From contig JARGXX010000079.1 in assembly GCA_030374765.1 (NCBI GenBank), forward strand, positions 186,001 to 250,000: a DNA stretch of 64,000 nucleotides, in the 5' to 3' direction. Position 1 is the first letter of the stretch. Each line of letters opens with the position of its first letter. The position numbers and the translations under genes were made by a program. This DNA is from Agarophyton chilense (lineage: Eukaryota; Rhodophyta; Florideophyceae; Gracilariales; Gracilariaceae). The notes under the pieces were generated by a model. It saw only the letters and a program-made list of their open reading frames with translations, made no database searches and had not been told where the DNA came from. This document shows positions 10,286 through 19,525 of the stretch, piece after piece.

Positions 10286-13200
10286 CTACGTAGTGGGGTG
10301 AGGATTGCAAAACTCTATAGCCTCAGAAAGCACTGCATTGATTAGTGGAACTGGCATCGGATGTATCGTGTGTGGATTGTCAGTCGTAAGGCTAGAGTCG
10401 TGCAGTAACAACACATGCTCGTTCCTTCGCACTCGTGACAGCGCCACATACAGCTGACCTGCACAGAAGAAACTTGATCGCACATCAACAACTAAACCGT
10501 TCAGAGTTTTTCCCTGTCCTTTGTGAACTGTTGCTGCAAATGAAAGTCGAATGGGGAACAGTCTTCGAATCATAGGAATGTCTGCAAAGGAAAACTCAAA
10601 ATCAATGCGATGCAGCACTTGTGACTCGATTACTTGACCGTTTTCGTTGAACCTTGCCACATGCATTGTAAACTGATCCACACGAACTACGACAAACATT
10701 TTTTCATTTACCAACACTGGATGCAGAACGTTTCGAATAACCATCACAGGAACACCAGTTTTGAGGCACAGGTTGTGTGGAGGGATACCTGTAGAAGCAT
10801 ATTCATAGGCAAACTCAGGCACAATAGTGTCCGAAATATCCGACTCGGCAGTCTGCGCTCGAAGTGGCTGTACTGTAGTTGCGGATTGCAAAGTGATTTG
10901 CTCACCCGGAAAAAGATTCAGGGCAGCAGTATTGTGTTCATCCACCAAATGATTTGTGGATGCAATTATCATTTTGCTGAGATCTATATCTTCTTTGCGC
11001 CGCGTCGTGACCCACTTCCACACAAACGTATATGCGGTTTGCATCACTCCAGTAAACTGCAGTGGAGGTGGTAGAGTACTTGAGATGGTGTTGCGCGCAA
11101 CGGCACGCAAAAAAGCCGCAAACCCCGGATCATCTTCTTGGCGAACTTGTTCTGTGAGATAAAGAACTTGCACAGAGGAATCTGTCCAGAGATTGCTTTT
11201 CCATGGCAGCTCGTTCAAAATGTTTGTATACAATCTTCTAACGTTCCCACCCGCCTCAGGCTCCATGTACGACTGAGGCACAACAGGAAGCAACTTTGAG
11301 TAGTCGCCGGCGAACACTATAGACAGTCCACCGAAACATGGCGGTTGCGTTTGTGTTTGAGAACTTTGCAAGTCTTTGAGTAGCACGTCCATGAGCTCAA
11401 ACAACCTTCTGGAGAGCATCGAAACCTCGTCAAGTACGAGTAGCTGTAGATTGCGCAAAAGTTCCGCTCGTTGAGACCGAGGACCGTACTTGGACAACAG
11501 TGAAAGTTGTGTAGTAGTACTGTCTTTATCTCCCACACCCAAACCAAGCAGACTGTGCAATGTGCAACCTCCCTCGTAAAGGGATGCAGCGATTCCCGTT
11601 GTAGCTGTCAATTCAACTAGCATTCCTTTTGATTCACATATATCCCGCAACCAATTCAACATATACGTCTTTCCAGTGCGTGCAGATCCTTGTATAAAGA
11701 AAACGTTTCCAGGAGTGGTCAGACGATCTTGATCGGATTGCTGTCGGAGTTCTAAAGCATTCACAATCGTATCCAGGACGTGTTTTTGTGTTGGTTTCAA
11801 TGTATTATACCTGGATTGCAGTGTGCTTGCATTTCGCACCCCTCTTAATTGGCGAGTGACTACTGAACGATCAGTCTCAGTTTGTTCCTCATTTTGCTGG
11901 ATATATTGAACAAAGAAGCTATGCTCACGGAGCGAACGACCTCCATGGTGGTCAGATATGCTAATAATTCGTCGATACATTTCCAGCTTTCGCTGTTGTT
12001 CATCCCCGGGGTGAATATCGCTGCACAGCGCCTCCCAGTGATCAACAACCATTTTCTCTGCATCTGCGCCTTGCTGATACAGCGTAACTACCAACCGCCG
12101 CAGTTCAGATGAAGTGCTGTATATTTGAACTGCCTCTTCAAACGCAATGGCAAACTCGGTACCGTCACTGAGCAGCCCGCTTTCGATCGCTGCTTCCCGA
12201 AATGTGGAAAGCGGCTGTCCGTCAAACTGATTGAGTACACTAGTTGGGAGGGTTCGATACAGGCGCACCTTTTCAGAGTAGGAGAGGTTATCAAGACTGG
12301 CATATGTCTCAGGTCTCTGAAAGTTCCGTTCCAGTGTTGATGGCTGTGAAGCCGTGTGAATGTCATTAGGGCTGCGAAGAACAAAAGTTCTCTCTCCCTC
12401 CAAATGTATTGCAAGTCGCTCCACAGTGGGCAGAATGGAGACGTGACGAAACTCAAAGATTCGCCAAGCAGCATTCACGGCACCCACCACACGTGCCCGC
12501 ATGTAGGCACGGATTTCATTCTGCACCACAGCTGGTTGTTGGGTATCTGTACCCGATTCATTCTGGTTGCTAACATTCAGAGCAACTTCTTGTGCTTTGG
12601 GCTGCTTAAAAGCATACTTCATGAGGTACGCTACCGCTCCTCCACCCTGCGTGCGCTCTACATTGATGTGTGAGCGGTACTTCTTAGTGAGTGTAGGATT
12701 GTATGGCACGATTTTGAGATCTTCTTCATTTCTTGTTCGGTAAACAACACGGTTTGTTCCTTCTTCGATGTATTTTTCTTTGACAATCATTGTGCTATCG
12801 TACCCAAATCGGCAACGACCTGCACGATTACGACAATATGAAGAGTGGCGGTGGCGGTGCATAGATAAAACGAGGGCGCGCAGTTCGTCATCTTCCCCTG
12901 GACTTGGTACTTTGGCTCGAATCAGACTGTCAATGGCATCTACGTCTTCTATTACACCTCCTTCTAACCATAGCAGGATATGATGGTGCGGTACGTTTCG
13001 TTCTTGAAACTCCAGCTTTGCTGCAAGTCCCAAGCACTTGGACCCAAATAACTGTTCTGAATTCTTTTCGAGGTCTTTCACAATATCGTTGATGTACTGG
13101 TTGTAAACTCTGGCAATCAAGTCTGGGCGGTCAAACGGGCGTGGACGATTAGCTGGTGCTGTGAAAGCACTCCGATGAGTCGTATCCATGCTTAAACACT

Positions 13201-13717
13201 TTACATCCGCTCGCCATACGTTCATTGCGACGGTGATGAATAGCGAAGGGGGTCCTTTTCTTGCCACAATCGCTTCCACATCCTGTCGTTTACTTTTCCA
13301 GTACTTAGAAGAGTTGACTGAGTCATCAGGAAGCAAAATGCGTCCCATAAGCCTGAATTGCGCGTCAGTCATTCCGCCAGTCGATTGATTTTGCGCTTGA
13401 ACGATTTCCGTCTCTTGAACTATGCGTGCTTGCTGCTGCCGTTCTAGGTATTGAAGTCGCATGTCTTCAATGTTCGTTTGTGTGCGAAGCAACCACATTT
13501 GCATTAATGGACCACTATTAAGCAAAAACTTATCTGAATACAGTCGGCGCTTTGCATTTTGTGCCCAAGTAAGCTTCTGAAGATTCCACTGATCGAAACC
13601 GAGCCCTAAGCTTTCTTGCGTACCATTTCGTGCTTGCAGATACAAACGCAGGTCAAACGGTTTATGCTCGTCGCCATACGGGTACAGAAGGGGAAATGTA
13701 CCTCTCTTTGCTAGCAT
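10286..13717 (-). CDS. Helitron RepHel: HUH endonuclease plus Pif1-like helicase
   Basis: The product is 1,143 residues from an ATG. The N-terminus has the FPLLYPYG motif typical of Helitron-like N domains. The HUH nuclease motif is PHHHILLW, with His244 and His246 as metal ligands. The two-tyrosine motif is YLMKY with Tyr364 and Tyr368, the expected Y-x3-Y nick-joining pair. The helicase has Walker A GSARTGKT at residue 677, Walker B LDEVSML with Asp763-Glu764, and C-terminal motifs VHKGQGKTL and ALSRVRR. All catalytic residues I looked for are present. The reading frame continues upstream into the zinc-finger ORF after one TAA codon, so this is probably the C-terminal two thirds of one protein. 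Confidence 0.93.
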   Translation of the reverse strand: MLAKRGTFPLLYPYGDEHKPFDLRLYLQARNGTQESLGLGFDQWNLQKLTWAQNAKRRLYSDKFLLNSGPLMQMWLLRTQTNIEDMRLQYLERQQQARIVQETEIVQAQNQSTGGMTDAQFRLMGRILLPDDSVNSSKYWKSKRQDVEAIVARKGPPSLFITVAMNVWRADVKCLSMDTTHRSAFTAPANRPRPFDRPDLIARVYNQYINDIVKDLEKNSEQLFGSKCLGLAAKLEFQERNVPHHHILLWLEGGVIEDVDAIDSLIRAKVPSPGEDDELRALVLSMHRHRHSSYCRNRAGRCRFGYDSTMIVKEKYIEEGTNRVVYRTRNEEDLKIVPYNPTLTKKYRSHINVERTQGGGAVAYLMKYAFKQPKAQEVALNVSNQNESGTDTQQPAVVQNEIRAYMRARVVGAVNAAWRIFEFRHVSILPTVERLAIHLEGERTFVLRSPNDIHTASQPSTLERNFQRPETYASLDNLSYSEKVRLYRTLPTSVLNQFDGQPLSTFREAAIESGLLSDGTEFAIAFEEAVQIYSTSSELRRLVVTLYQQGADAEKMVVDHWEALCSDIHPGDEQQRKLEMYRRIISISDHHGGRSLREHSFFVQYIQQNEEQTETDRSVVTRQLRGVRNASTLQSRYNTLKPTQKHVLDTIVNALELRQQSDQDRLTTPGNVFFIQGSARTGKTYMLNWLRDICESKGMLVELTATTGIAASLYEGGCTLHSLLGLGVGDKDSTTTQLSLLSKYGPRSQRAELLRNLQLLVLDEVSMLSRRLFELMDVLLKDLQSSQTQTQPPCFGGLSIVFAGDYSKLLPVVPQSYMEPEAGGNVRRLYTNILNELPWKSNLWTDSSVQVLYLTEQVRQEDDPGFAAFLRAVARNTISSTLPPPLQFTGVMQTAYTFVWKWVTTRRKEDIDLSKMIIASTNHLVDEHNTAALNLFPGEQITLQSATTVQPLRAQTAESDISDTIVPEFAYEYASTGIPPHNLCLKTGVPVMVIRNVLHPVLVNEKMFVVVRVDQFTMHVARFNENGQVIESQVLHRIDFEFSFADIPMIRRLFPIRLSFAATVHKGQGKTLNGLVVDVRSSFFCAGQLYVALSRVRRNEHVLLLHDSSLTTDNPHTIHPMPVPLINAVLSEAIEFCNPHPTT

Positions 13718-13738
13718 AGAAGCCGGTTTCAGCAGTTT

Positions 13739-15205
13739 TTACCGCACTCGGGGGTTGCTGTTTGAGTTTACTGCAGCCCCTGCTTGCTCCGTGTCGCCTG
13801 TGATAGCTGCGTGTTCTTCCGTAACTGTGCCCTCAGTCAACTGAGGCACCTGGGCCTCGGCATGGTACAGACCGCCTGGATCGACTACGAAGGTTCTCAT
13901 CATGGATGGTCCAGCTCCAGGAGCATCTTCGGACATCGGACCTGCACCTACGTTGTCACCAGACACTGTTGCAGTTCTGGTGCCCTCATATCCGCGCACT
14001 ATCACTCCCTTGTTCGCAGCTTGCGAGCTTTCGTCAACCGTATTTTCTTCTTGTGCCTGCATTTGCTCCGTTGTCAGCATCGCTCGATACCGCTCTCGCA
14101 CCACACCAGGTTTGGGCTGAATCACCTCGTAAAGTCTCGGAACCATGTGTTTCACGTTGATGTCTTGGATAAACGCTCGCAGGTTTGCTCGTGTATAGTG
14201 AGCAGGATCCAGAGAAGGAGGCCCTACGCCCCAAAGAATACTATACCGCGTGCTGCTCTGTCTGTGTGCCGGGAGAGCGAGTGCTGCAGTTCCTTCTAGT
14301 CTGAGAAACGAAGGGCCACATCCTGTGACATAGGACATGTCCATAAACGCTTGAGTGGTGGCAAGAAGCGTATTCAAGTTTAAGGAGTTCGAGTGGAATG
14401 CTCTTGAACGGTATATGCTTCGTATTTCTTCATGAGTATGGCGTCTACGAAATGTGACCTCCCATCCTGAATTTCGTTTCATGCCACAACAGACTCCATG
14501 TACCTCTTTTCCTAAAAGCACACACCCACACCACTTGCATTTATGAATTCGTAACGTCCAGTCTTCGTACGGACACCAACCATAGGTGTGTGAAAACTCA
14601 CCGCATCTTCTGCATCTGCCGGTTCCTACGGTAGAAAACGTCTCAAACTCAGGAATGTTTGCACGAGTGGCTGGATCAATCCATGCTTGAGCAGCATCGG
14701 AATCCCATGCGTAATAAACGCGATACAATCCACGATCTGGACGTCCGGCAAACAGCATGACGGTCGAATCAAGCTCTTGGAGCGATTGTTGTTCTTCTGA
14801 ATGAATAGCAAAAGTAGGAACCAGTTGAAGCTCTGACTCAGTGGATGGTGCGGGAGCTGGAGTGATTTCACCTTCTTCAACTTCCATCGGAGCAGGCATC
14901 TCTTCTTCGACATTAGCCCGAGGATGGTTTTCAGTGGTTCTCGTGGTACTTGGAAGTGATCCACCGATGATTGGAGCTGTAATGATTTCATCTTCGTTCA
15001 AATCCGCGACGACGACTGGATCTTGCACATGCTGACCCGTTTCGTTTACTTGTACTTCATTTGGAGCATCTTCGACAGTAACCGTTACTCTTTCGGGTCC
15101 TTCCATTCCTGCGATTGTCGCGCCTCTGTTTTCTCCAGAACCTCTTCTTCTTCGTCTCCATCTCACGCCTCCATAGTTTTGTCTCTCTTCTTCTTCTTTA
15201 TTCAT
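13739..15205 (-). CDS. Helitron N-terminal zinc-binding half, ended by in-frame TAA
   Basis: This is a 488-residue ORF from the first ATG at 15205; the frame is open to 15274 without an ATG. The N-terminus is acidic and Pro/Glu-rich. A CCHC knuckle-like motif, CRRCGEFSHTYGWC (C-x2-C-x4-H-x4-C), precedes a second cysteine cluster, CKWCGCVLL...GVCC, as seen upstream of Helitron-like N domains. A block starting FHSNSLNLNTLL resembles the conserved N-terminal core. The ORF ends at TAA (13741-13739), and only seven codons separate it from the next ATG in the same frame. CAA-to-TAA decay of one long ORF is the simplest reading. A spliced intron or stop readthrough are alternatives. Confidence 0.8.
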   Translation of the reverse strand: MNKEEEERQNYGGVRWRRRRRGSGENRGATIAGMEGPERVTVTVEDAPNEVQVNETGQHVQDPVVVADLNEDEIITAPIIGGSLPSTTRTTENHPRANVEEEMPAPMEVEEGEITPAPAPSTESELQLVPTFAIHSEEQQSLQELDSTVMLFAGRPDRGLYRVYYAWDSDAAQAWIDPATRANIPEFETFSTVGTGRCRRCGEFSHTYGWCPYEDWTLRIHKCKWCGCVLLGKEVHGVCCGMKRNSGWEVTFRRRHTHEEIRSIYRSRAFHSNSLNLNTLLATTQAFMDMSYVTGCGPSFLRLEGTAALALPAHRQSSTRYSILWGVGPPSLDPAHYTRANLRAFIQDINVKHMVPRLYEVIQPKPGVVRERYRAMLTTEQMQAQEENTVDESSQAANKGVIVRGYEGTRTATVSGDNVGAGPMSEDAPGAGPSMMRTFVVDPGGLYHAEAQVPQLTEGTVTEEHAAITGDTEQAGAAVNSNSNPRVR

Positions 15206-15274
15206 TTTATTTTGAGCTTGTGCTAGCTCTTCGAATCTACGACAAAGTTTATGTAATATAAAAAACAAACACAA

Positions 15275-15934
15275 CTAAACCGTGTGAAGAAAAATGTTTG
15301 ATCTTTGGTTGCAGTTTGTTGCTTTGCACCCATCGGGGCTGGTTGCATGCAGCTGTCTTAATTAAAAAAAAAGCTGCAAGACTTATATTACCCAATGCAA
15401 CTCATGCGCAGGACAGGGACTCTCGACACACTTCTGTTGAAAAGTGACGGACGAAGTGTGCCCAGCCGGTTTTCAAGCTGTATGCCGTTTAACCCGCGTC
15501 CGGTTGTTGGGATGGGTTTGCTATTACTCACGGCAATACTCCCTGACACGCAGTGGAGCAAGCGCTTTCCAGCCCCCAGAGGTACGACACGGCGGCCGCC
15601 TTACACCCTGCATAGCAAGGTCTGCTGGTATAAGGTCTGGGAAACCCTCAAGACTTCCTGAATCGCCGTCAAACGATCAGTGTACCACGCAGCACCTGAC
15701 TTTTCCCAGATCCGTGGTACTCAGTGGGTTACAACGATGGCGGCCTGCACACGAGCTCGGTCTTGCCTAGGTCCCAGGGCAGTCACAGCACTCAGTCTCT
15801 TGTCATAAAGTGCTGTGGCCCATGCCTGAAATTTGGAGGTTTTTGTGGTTAGGGTCAAGAGCCGAGTTGTCTGACCCGGTTCATCAGTGCACCATATATG
15901 CTGTTTTGGAGCCTGAGGGTCGGAGGTGTAACGT
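15275..15934. other. Unassigned DNA between Helitron ORF and 139-bp repeat
   Basis: No supported gene is present. The first ~100 bp are AT-rich with an A-run at 15363-15371 and may include the Helitron 5' region. From about 15410 the DNA is GC-rich with short open frames on both strands but no recognisable protein motif. It may be a non-coding part of another element. Confidence 0.4.
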
Positions 15935-16206
15935 ATTCTGATTGGTCGGCACTTGGGCGGCGCACGGCACTGTAGCAAAGTGCACTCGATAATTATTGGG
16001 TGGGAGTGCATTTGCGAGCCACGGGTCAGACGTGTAGGGAGATTTGGCGCGAAGGGGCCCCCCCTCATAACGGATTCTGATTGGTCGGCACTTGGGCGGC
16101 GCACGGCACTGTAGCAAAGTGCACTCGATAATTATTGGGTGGGAGTGCATTTTCGTGCCACGGGTCAGACGTGTAGGGAGCTTTGGCGCGAAGGGGCCCC
16201 CCCTCA
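15935..16206. repeat. Tandem duplication, 139-bp period
   Basis: Two nearly identical copies begin with ATTCTGATTGGTCGGCACTT at 15935 and 16074. Each ends in TTTGGCGCGAAGGGGCCCCCCCTCAT. Only a few bases differ between copies, for example TTTGCGAGCC versus TTTCGTGCC, so the duplication is recent. The second copy abuts the ATG of the Tc1-like transposase, so the repeat probably belongs to the 5' terminal region of that element. Confidence 0.9.
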
Positions 16207-17142
16207 TGGCTCGTGGCGCACCTCTGACACGCTCTGAACAGCTGGAAATCATGGAATTAGTAGGTCAGGGTATGATTCCAGCAGATATAGCCCGAAAACT
16301 CAAGCGCAGCCCAAAACAATCAGCAACTTCATCAAACACCCCGCTACATACGGAAAAATGCGTTCAACCTGCCGTCCTACGTCACTATTCCCGGACGATA
16401 AGCGTGGCATTAAGCGAGAACTATGCCATAACACTTCATCTTGCGGTGAAACTTTCAAAAATACAAAAACTTTCTCTATCAAGATCAACAATATGGCGTG
16501 AATTCAACCGTCAAGTTTTGTTCAAGTACACGAAAATGAGAAAAACGTTTTCTTAAAAGATAATCACAAAAAAATCGAGTTAAATGGTGTGCTCAAAAGA
16601 CTTATTGGAAAACGAAATGGAGAAATGTTATCTTTTCTGACGAAAAAAAGTTCAACCTTGATGGTCCAGATTGCTATAAATTTTATTGGCATGATCTACG
16701 AAAAGAAAAGAAAGAATTTGTGACCAAGCATTCAGGAGGCGCATCAGTAATGGTTTGGGCTGGAATCTCTACAGAAGGAGCAACTGATATGGCTTTTGTT
16801 GAAACTACAATGAACTTTGAGAAGTATTCTGAGGTTCTAGAAAACTATCTTTTACCTTTTTCATACTGTATGCACGGAGAAGAATTCATTTTTCAGCAAG
16901 ATAATGCACCTGTGCATAAGTCCAATTCTATGAAACAGTGGTTTAATAGTCTAAATATGTCGGTTATGGAATGGCCTGCACGCTCTCCTGACCTCATTCC
17001 TATCGAAAACACTTGGGGAATGTTGGCCCAAATGGTTTATGGGCAAGGAAGGCAATTTGATACAGTTTTTGATCTAAACATTTGTATCAAAGATTGCTGG
17101 GAAAAGATTGACTGTAATTCTATCAATGAATCCTTTTATTGA
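16207..17142 (+). pseudogene. Tc1/mariner transposase, frameshifted
   Basis: The ATG at 16207 opens a helix-turn-helix DNA-binding start (MARGAPLTRSEQLEIMELV, then SPK). One missing base near 16315 shifts the frame; the +1 frame then resumes sense. A second break lies between about 16490 and 16560. Downstream, FSDEKKFNLDG (first catalytic Asp), GGASVMVWAGIS, FQQDNAPVHKS (second Asp) and WPARSPDLIPIENTW (third acidic residue, Glu) define a DDE transposase of the Tc1 type. The last segment (16720-17142) is open and ends in TGA. The copy cannot encode a continuous enzyme. No convincing inverted terminal repeats were matched by eye. Confidence 0.9.
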
Positions 17143-18492
17143 ATCAATGCCAAAGCGTTGTATAAGTTTTATACAGGCTAAAGGAGCAAAAATAAACTAC
17201 TGAACTCGCGTTAGAATAAAAAGGATGCAATAAAGGTTATGTGTTTGAAACAGTTTTTTTACTTGAAAATTTTTTCACACTGATTTTGTTAGTTTTACTG
17301 TAGCCGAAACGTCGATTTTTGGAAAATTTGGGCGAGGGATATGATTTTGAAACAGACTTTACTAATGCGCAGCGGTCATTTAGCCCAAGTTATATACAAC
17401 GTAAAGAGTCGAGCAGCCCACACCATCGGCCATGGGCTGATAATTTACGTAAGGTCGCAGTTAGCCGAAAGATAGGGAAAGGGTATAGGAACGTGGATAT
17501 AAAAAGAGGAAACCGGAAGTAGGGAGAGCAATGTAAAAGGAGAAATGGGGGCGTTCCTTGACATAAAACGATAATGGAGACGAAGCAAAGTCTCCCATCA
17601 CCATTGTTCTCTATCTTGTGTCTATAGAGTAGAGCCCTGTCATCTATCTTTCATAAACCAATATTGCCACTTCAGGAGACTCCCACAACTGTACAGTCCC
17701 CGAAAACTGAAACGCAACGTCCTCTAAATTGCATCGTACAATTTAGGCCCGAAAAAGCACGCTCAAACTCGACTCGCACAATCATTTGTTTTATACATTT
17801 CCTCTCACCGACTAAAGTGACAGCTCGCTACGCTCGTACGGCTCGTGCCGAATTGACACGGTGTCGCTGGAGTCAGACCCCTGGCAAATCAGAAGCAGAG
17901 ATTCAACATCCAGTACCCTGCTAAACAGCACCGTAGAGGTAGGTAGCTCTCTTCTCCAATCACAGAATGGGGTTCAACATCGACCCAATTGTCGGAAGCC
18001 AAGTCAACAGAAAAGAAAGAGCGCACTTTTGAAATCGAGAGGGGGAGACTCATGCCGATTCACAGCGTCAGCGCGACACTCTCGACATCATTGACGACGT
18101 CATCGACGCCACCATCGACCGTGGTACCGATCTCCGTACGCAACATCCGCTTCACGTCCTTCTTGAAGGCATATCCTATCTAACGCTGCGAGTTTGGCAA
18201 CTCCCGAACAGGTATCAAGCTTCACGTTCTTTAAAAGTACTATATCTCGTCTTTCGTTGTCAAAATTACCGCTCTCAACATCTACGGCTCTCCTGAACGT
18301 TCAATGCTCACCAACAAAGAATGAGCGCTCTTGGAGGCTCAATCAGCGTCATATTTCAGCTTTCCTCTCTTGAACCCGAGAACGATCGAGCGATCGGGCG
18401 GCACCCCAGTGAGAGCCCAGAGGTGGGATTCGAAGACCTGTGGAGGCTCGTTAATGTCGTTCTGGACATCTGAGAAAGTCTTCTTTTTTCAC
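17143..18492. other. Non-coding or remnant DNA between Tc1 copy and gypsy element
   Basis: No intact gene is present. A TATAAAA box at about 17499 is followed by sequence with the look of an LTR or leader (17500-17740), but no partner copy exists in the window. Short sense-like frames with a gag-like feel occur at 18085-18250 (Asp/Ile-rich helix) and 18330-18472, each ended by stops. The interval may be an older retrotransposon remnant into which the gypsy element inserted. Confidence 0.35.
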
Positions 18493-18497
18493 TTGAC
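18493..18497. repeat. Target-site duplication TTGAC (left)
   Basis: TTGAC directly precedes the left LTR and occurs again directly after the right LTR at 29598-29602. A 5-bp duplication is the usual size for Ty3/gypsy integration and fixes both element boundaries. Confidence 0.9.
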
Positions 18498-19360
18498 TGA
18501 AGGAAAATACCCTTCAAGGGGAGTTTCTTCGCAGGACTTAGAGAGTTCTATCGCTTAAGGACTAGCTTGGTCTATGACAAGCTTTACCGCTATTGCGTGC
18601 GGACGGCCGGTTAGGACCGGAAGTGCACATTGGTGGAACACGTGGACTGCACGGATGCCGACGCTCGAGTGCGATGCATGCCAAACGTGGCCCGGATTCT
18701 ACCTAATGGTTAGTATTATTTAGTAATTTTTTGTATTTATTTAGCTACGCTATCGCTATTTAGTGTTTATTTTTCGGGCGCGCGCCCACTGTCAGGGGCC
18801 GCGCGTCAAACTACTAACACACCCTCTTGGGAGATCCCAAGGAGGGATTCTCGGCTCGGATCTCTTCGCCTTCGGGGCGTCTTCACCGCACACTGCGTGA
18901 GCGCCCGTTGCACGTTAGTTCATCCACCATTCTGTCAACTAGAGTGCTACCACCACCGTGGGTTCATTTTTAATCGCCGACACTTGTCGTAGTCTCGCCC
19001 CTGTATAGGGTTTCGCCCCCGTTTCCTCTTGTTCTCCTTTTTGGATCTCGTGAGTGGCCGCCTCACTCACCCCGCTCGCCCCCCTCATACGAGTTTTTCC
19101 TCGCTCCTTTTCCGACAATCGCCGTGATACCGCTCCGCCTAGGATTGGTCACACCCCGGACTGGGCAGTGCTCACCTAAACACTCTAGGTATATCCCGCC
19201 GGATTGGCCTCGGTCTTACACCCGACTTTGTCGTGCCTTTCCAGAGTGGCTCTGTTTCTGTGCTCCGCTGGGACGCGTCTCCTCCGCCTGAGGCGTTTCT
19301 CTCAAGAGAGGAAGATCCCTAACATCTTCGTTGTGTCTCCGCTCCAAGCGTTGTCCTACA
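18498..19360 (+). repeat. Left (5') LTR of gypsy element
   Basis: The LTR is 863 bp, starts TGAAGGAAAATACCCTTCAA (a short inverted repeat) and ends TTGTCCTACA. It matches the right LTR along its length, including GACAAGCT, TATTTAGCTACGCTATCGC and CGGGCGCGCGCCCAC. An AT-rich stretch (TTAGTATTATTTAGTAAT) near 18712 could serve as the promoter. Confidence 0.95.
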
Positions 19361-19363
19361 AAC

Positions 19364-19379
19364 TGGTCTCGCGACTTAG
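19364..19379 (+). other. Primer-binding site of gypsy element
   Basis: TGGTCTCGCGACTTAG begins three bases after the LTR end and opens with TGG, the complement of a tRNA 3' CCA. The primer would be a tRNA whose 3' end reads CTAAGTCGCGAGACCA. Fourteen of 16 bases match the equivalent site in the second gypsy copy at 48539-48554, which supports the call. Confidence 0.75.
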
Positions 19380-19525
19380 AAGCTTGAGTCGGGCACACTC
19401 AGTCACGATTAATCGGAAAGAGGACTCACAAATTGAGGTTGATCTCAGTTGCCCTCTTTGAGGAAGTTTCTTGGCCCCACTAGCCGATCGGGTTTGGATA
19501 CTCACGTGAAACAGACTCTAATCTC

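Larger units (their letters stand above)
9739..15274 (-). mobile_element. Helitron (rolling-circle transposon), nearly intact
   Basis: The element contains an N-terminal zinc-binding ORF and a RepHel ORF with an HUH endonuclease and a Pif1-type helicase, all on the minus strand and in one frame. The left boundary is a candidate hairpin plus CTAA. The right (5') boundary, expected as TC, was not located; the coding frame is open to about 15274, and non-coding element sequence may extend further. Helitrons transpose through a single-stranded rolling-circle intermediate. Only one in-frame stop interrupts about 1,660 codons, so this copy is young or was recently active. Confidence 0.8.
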
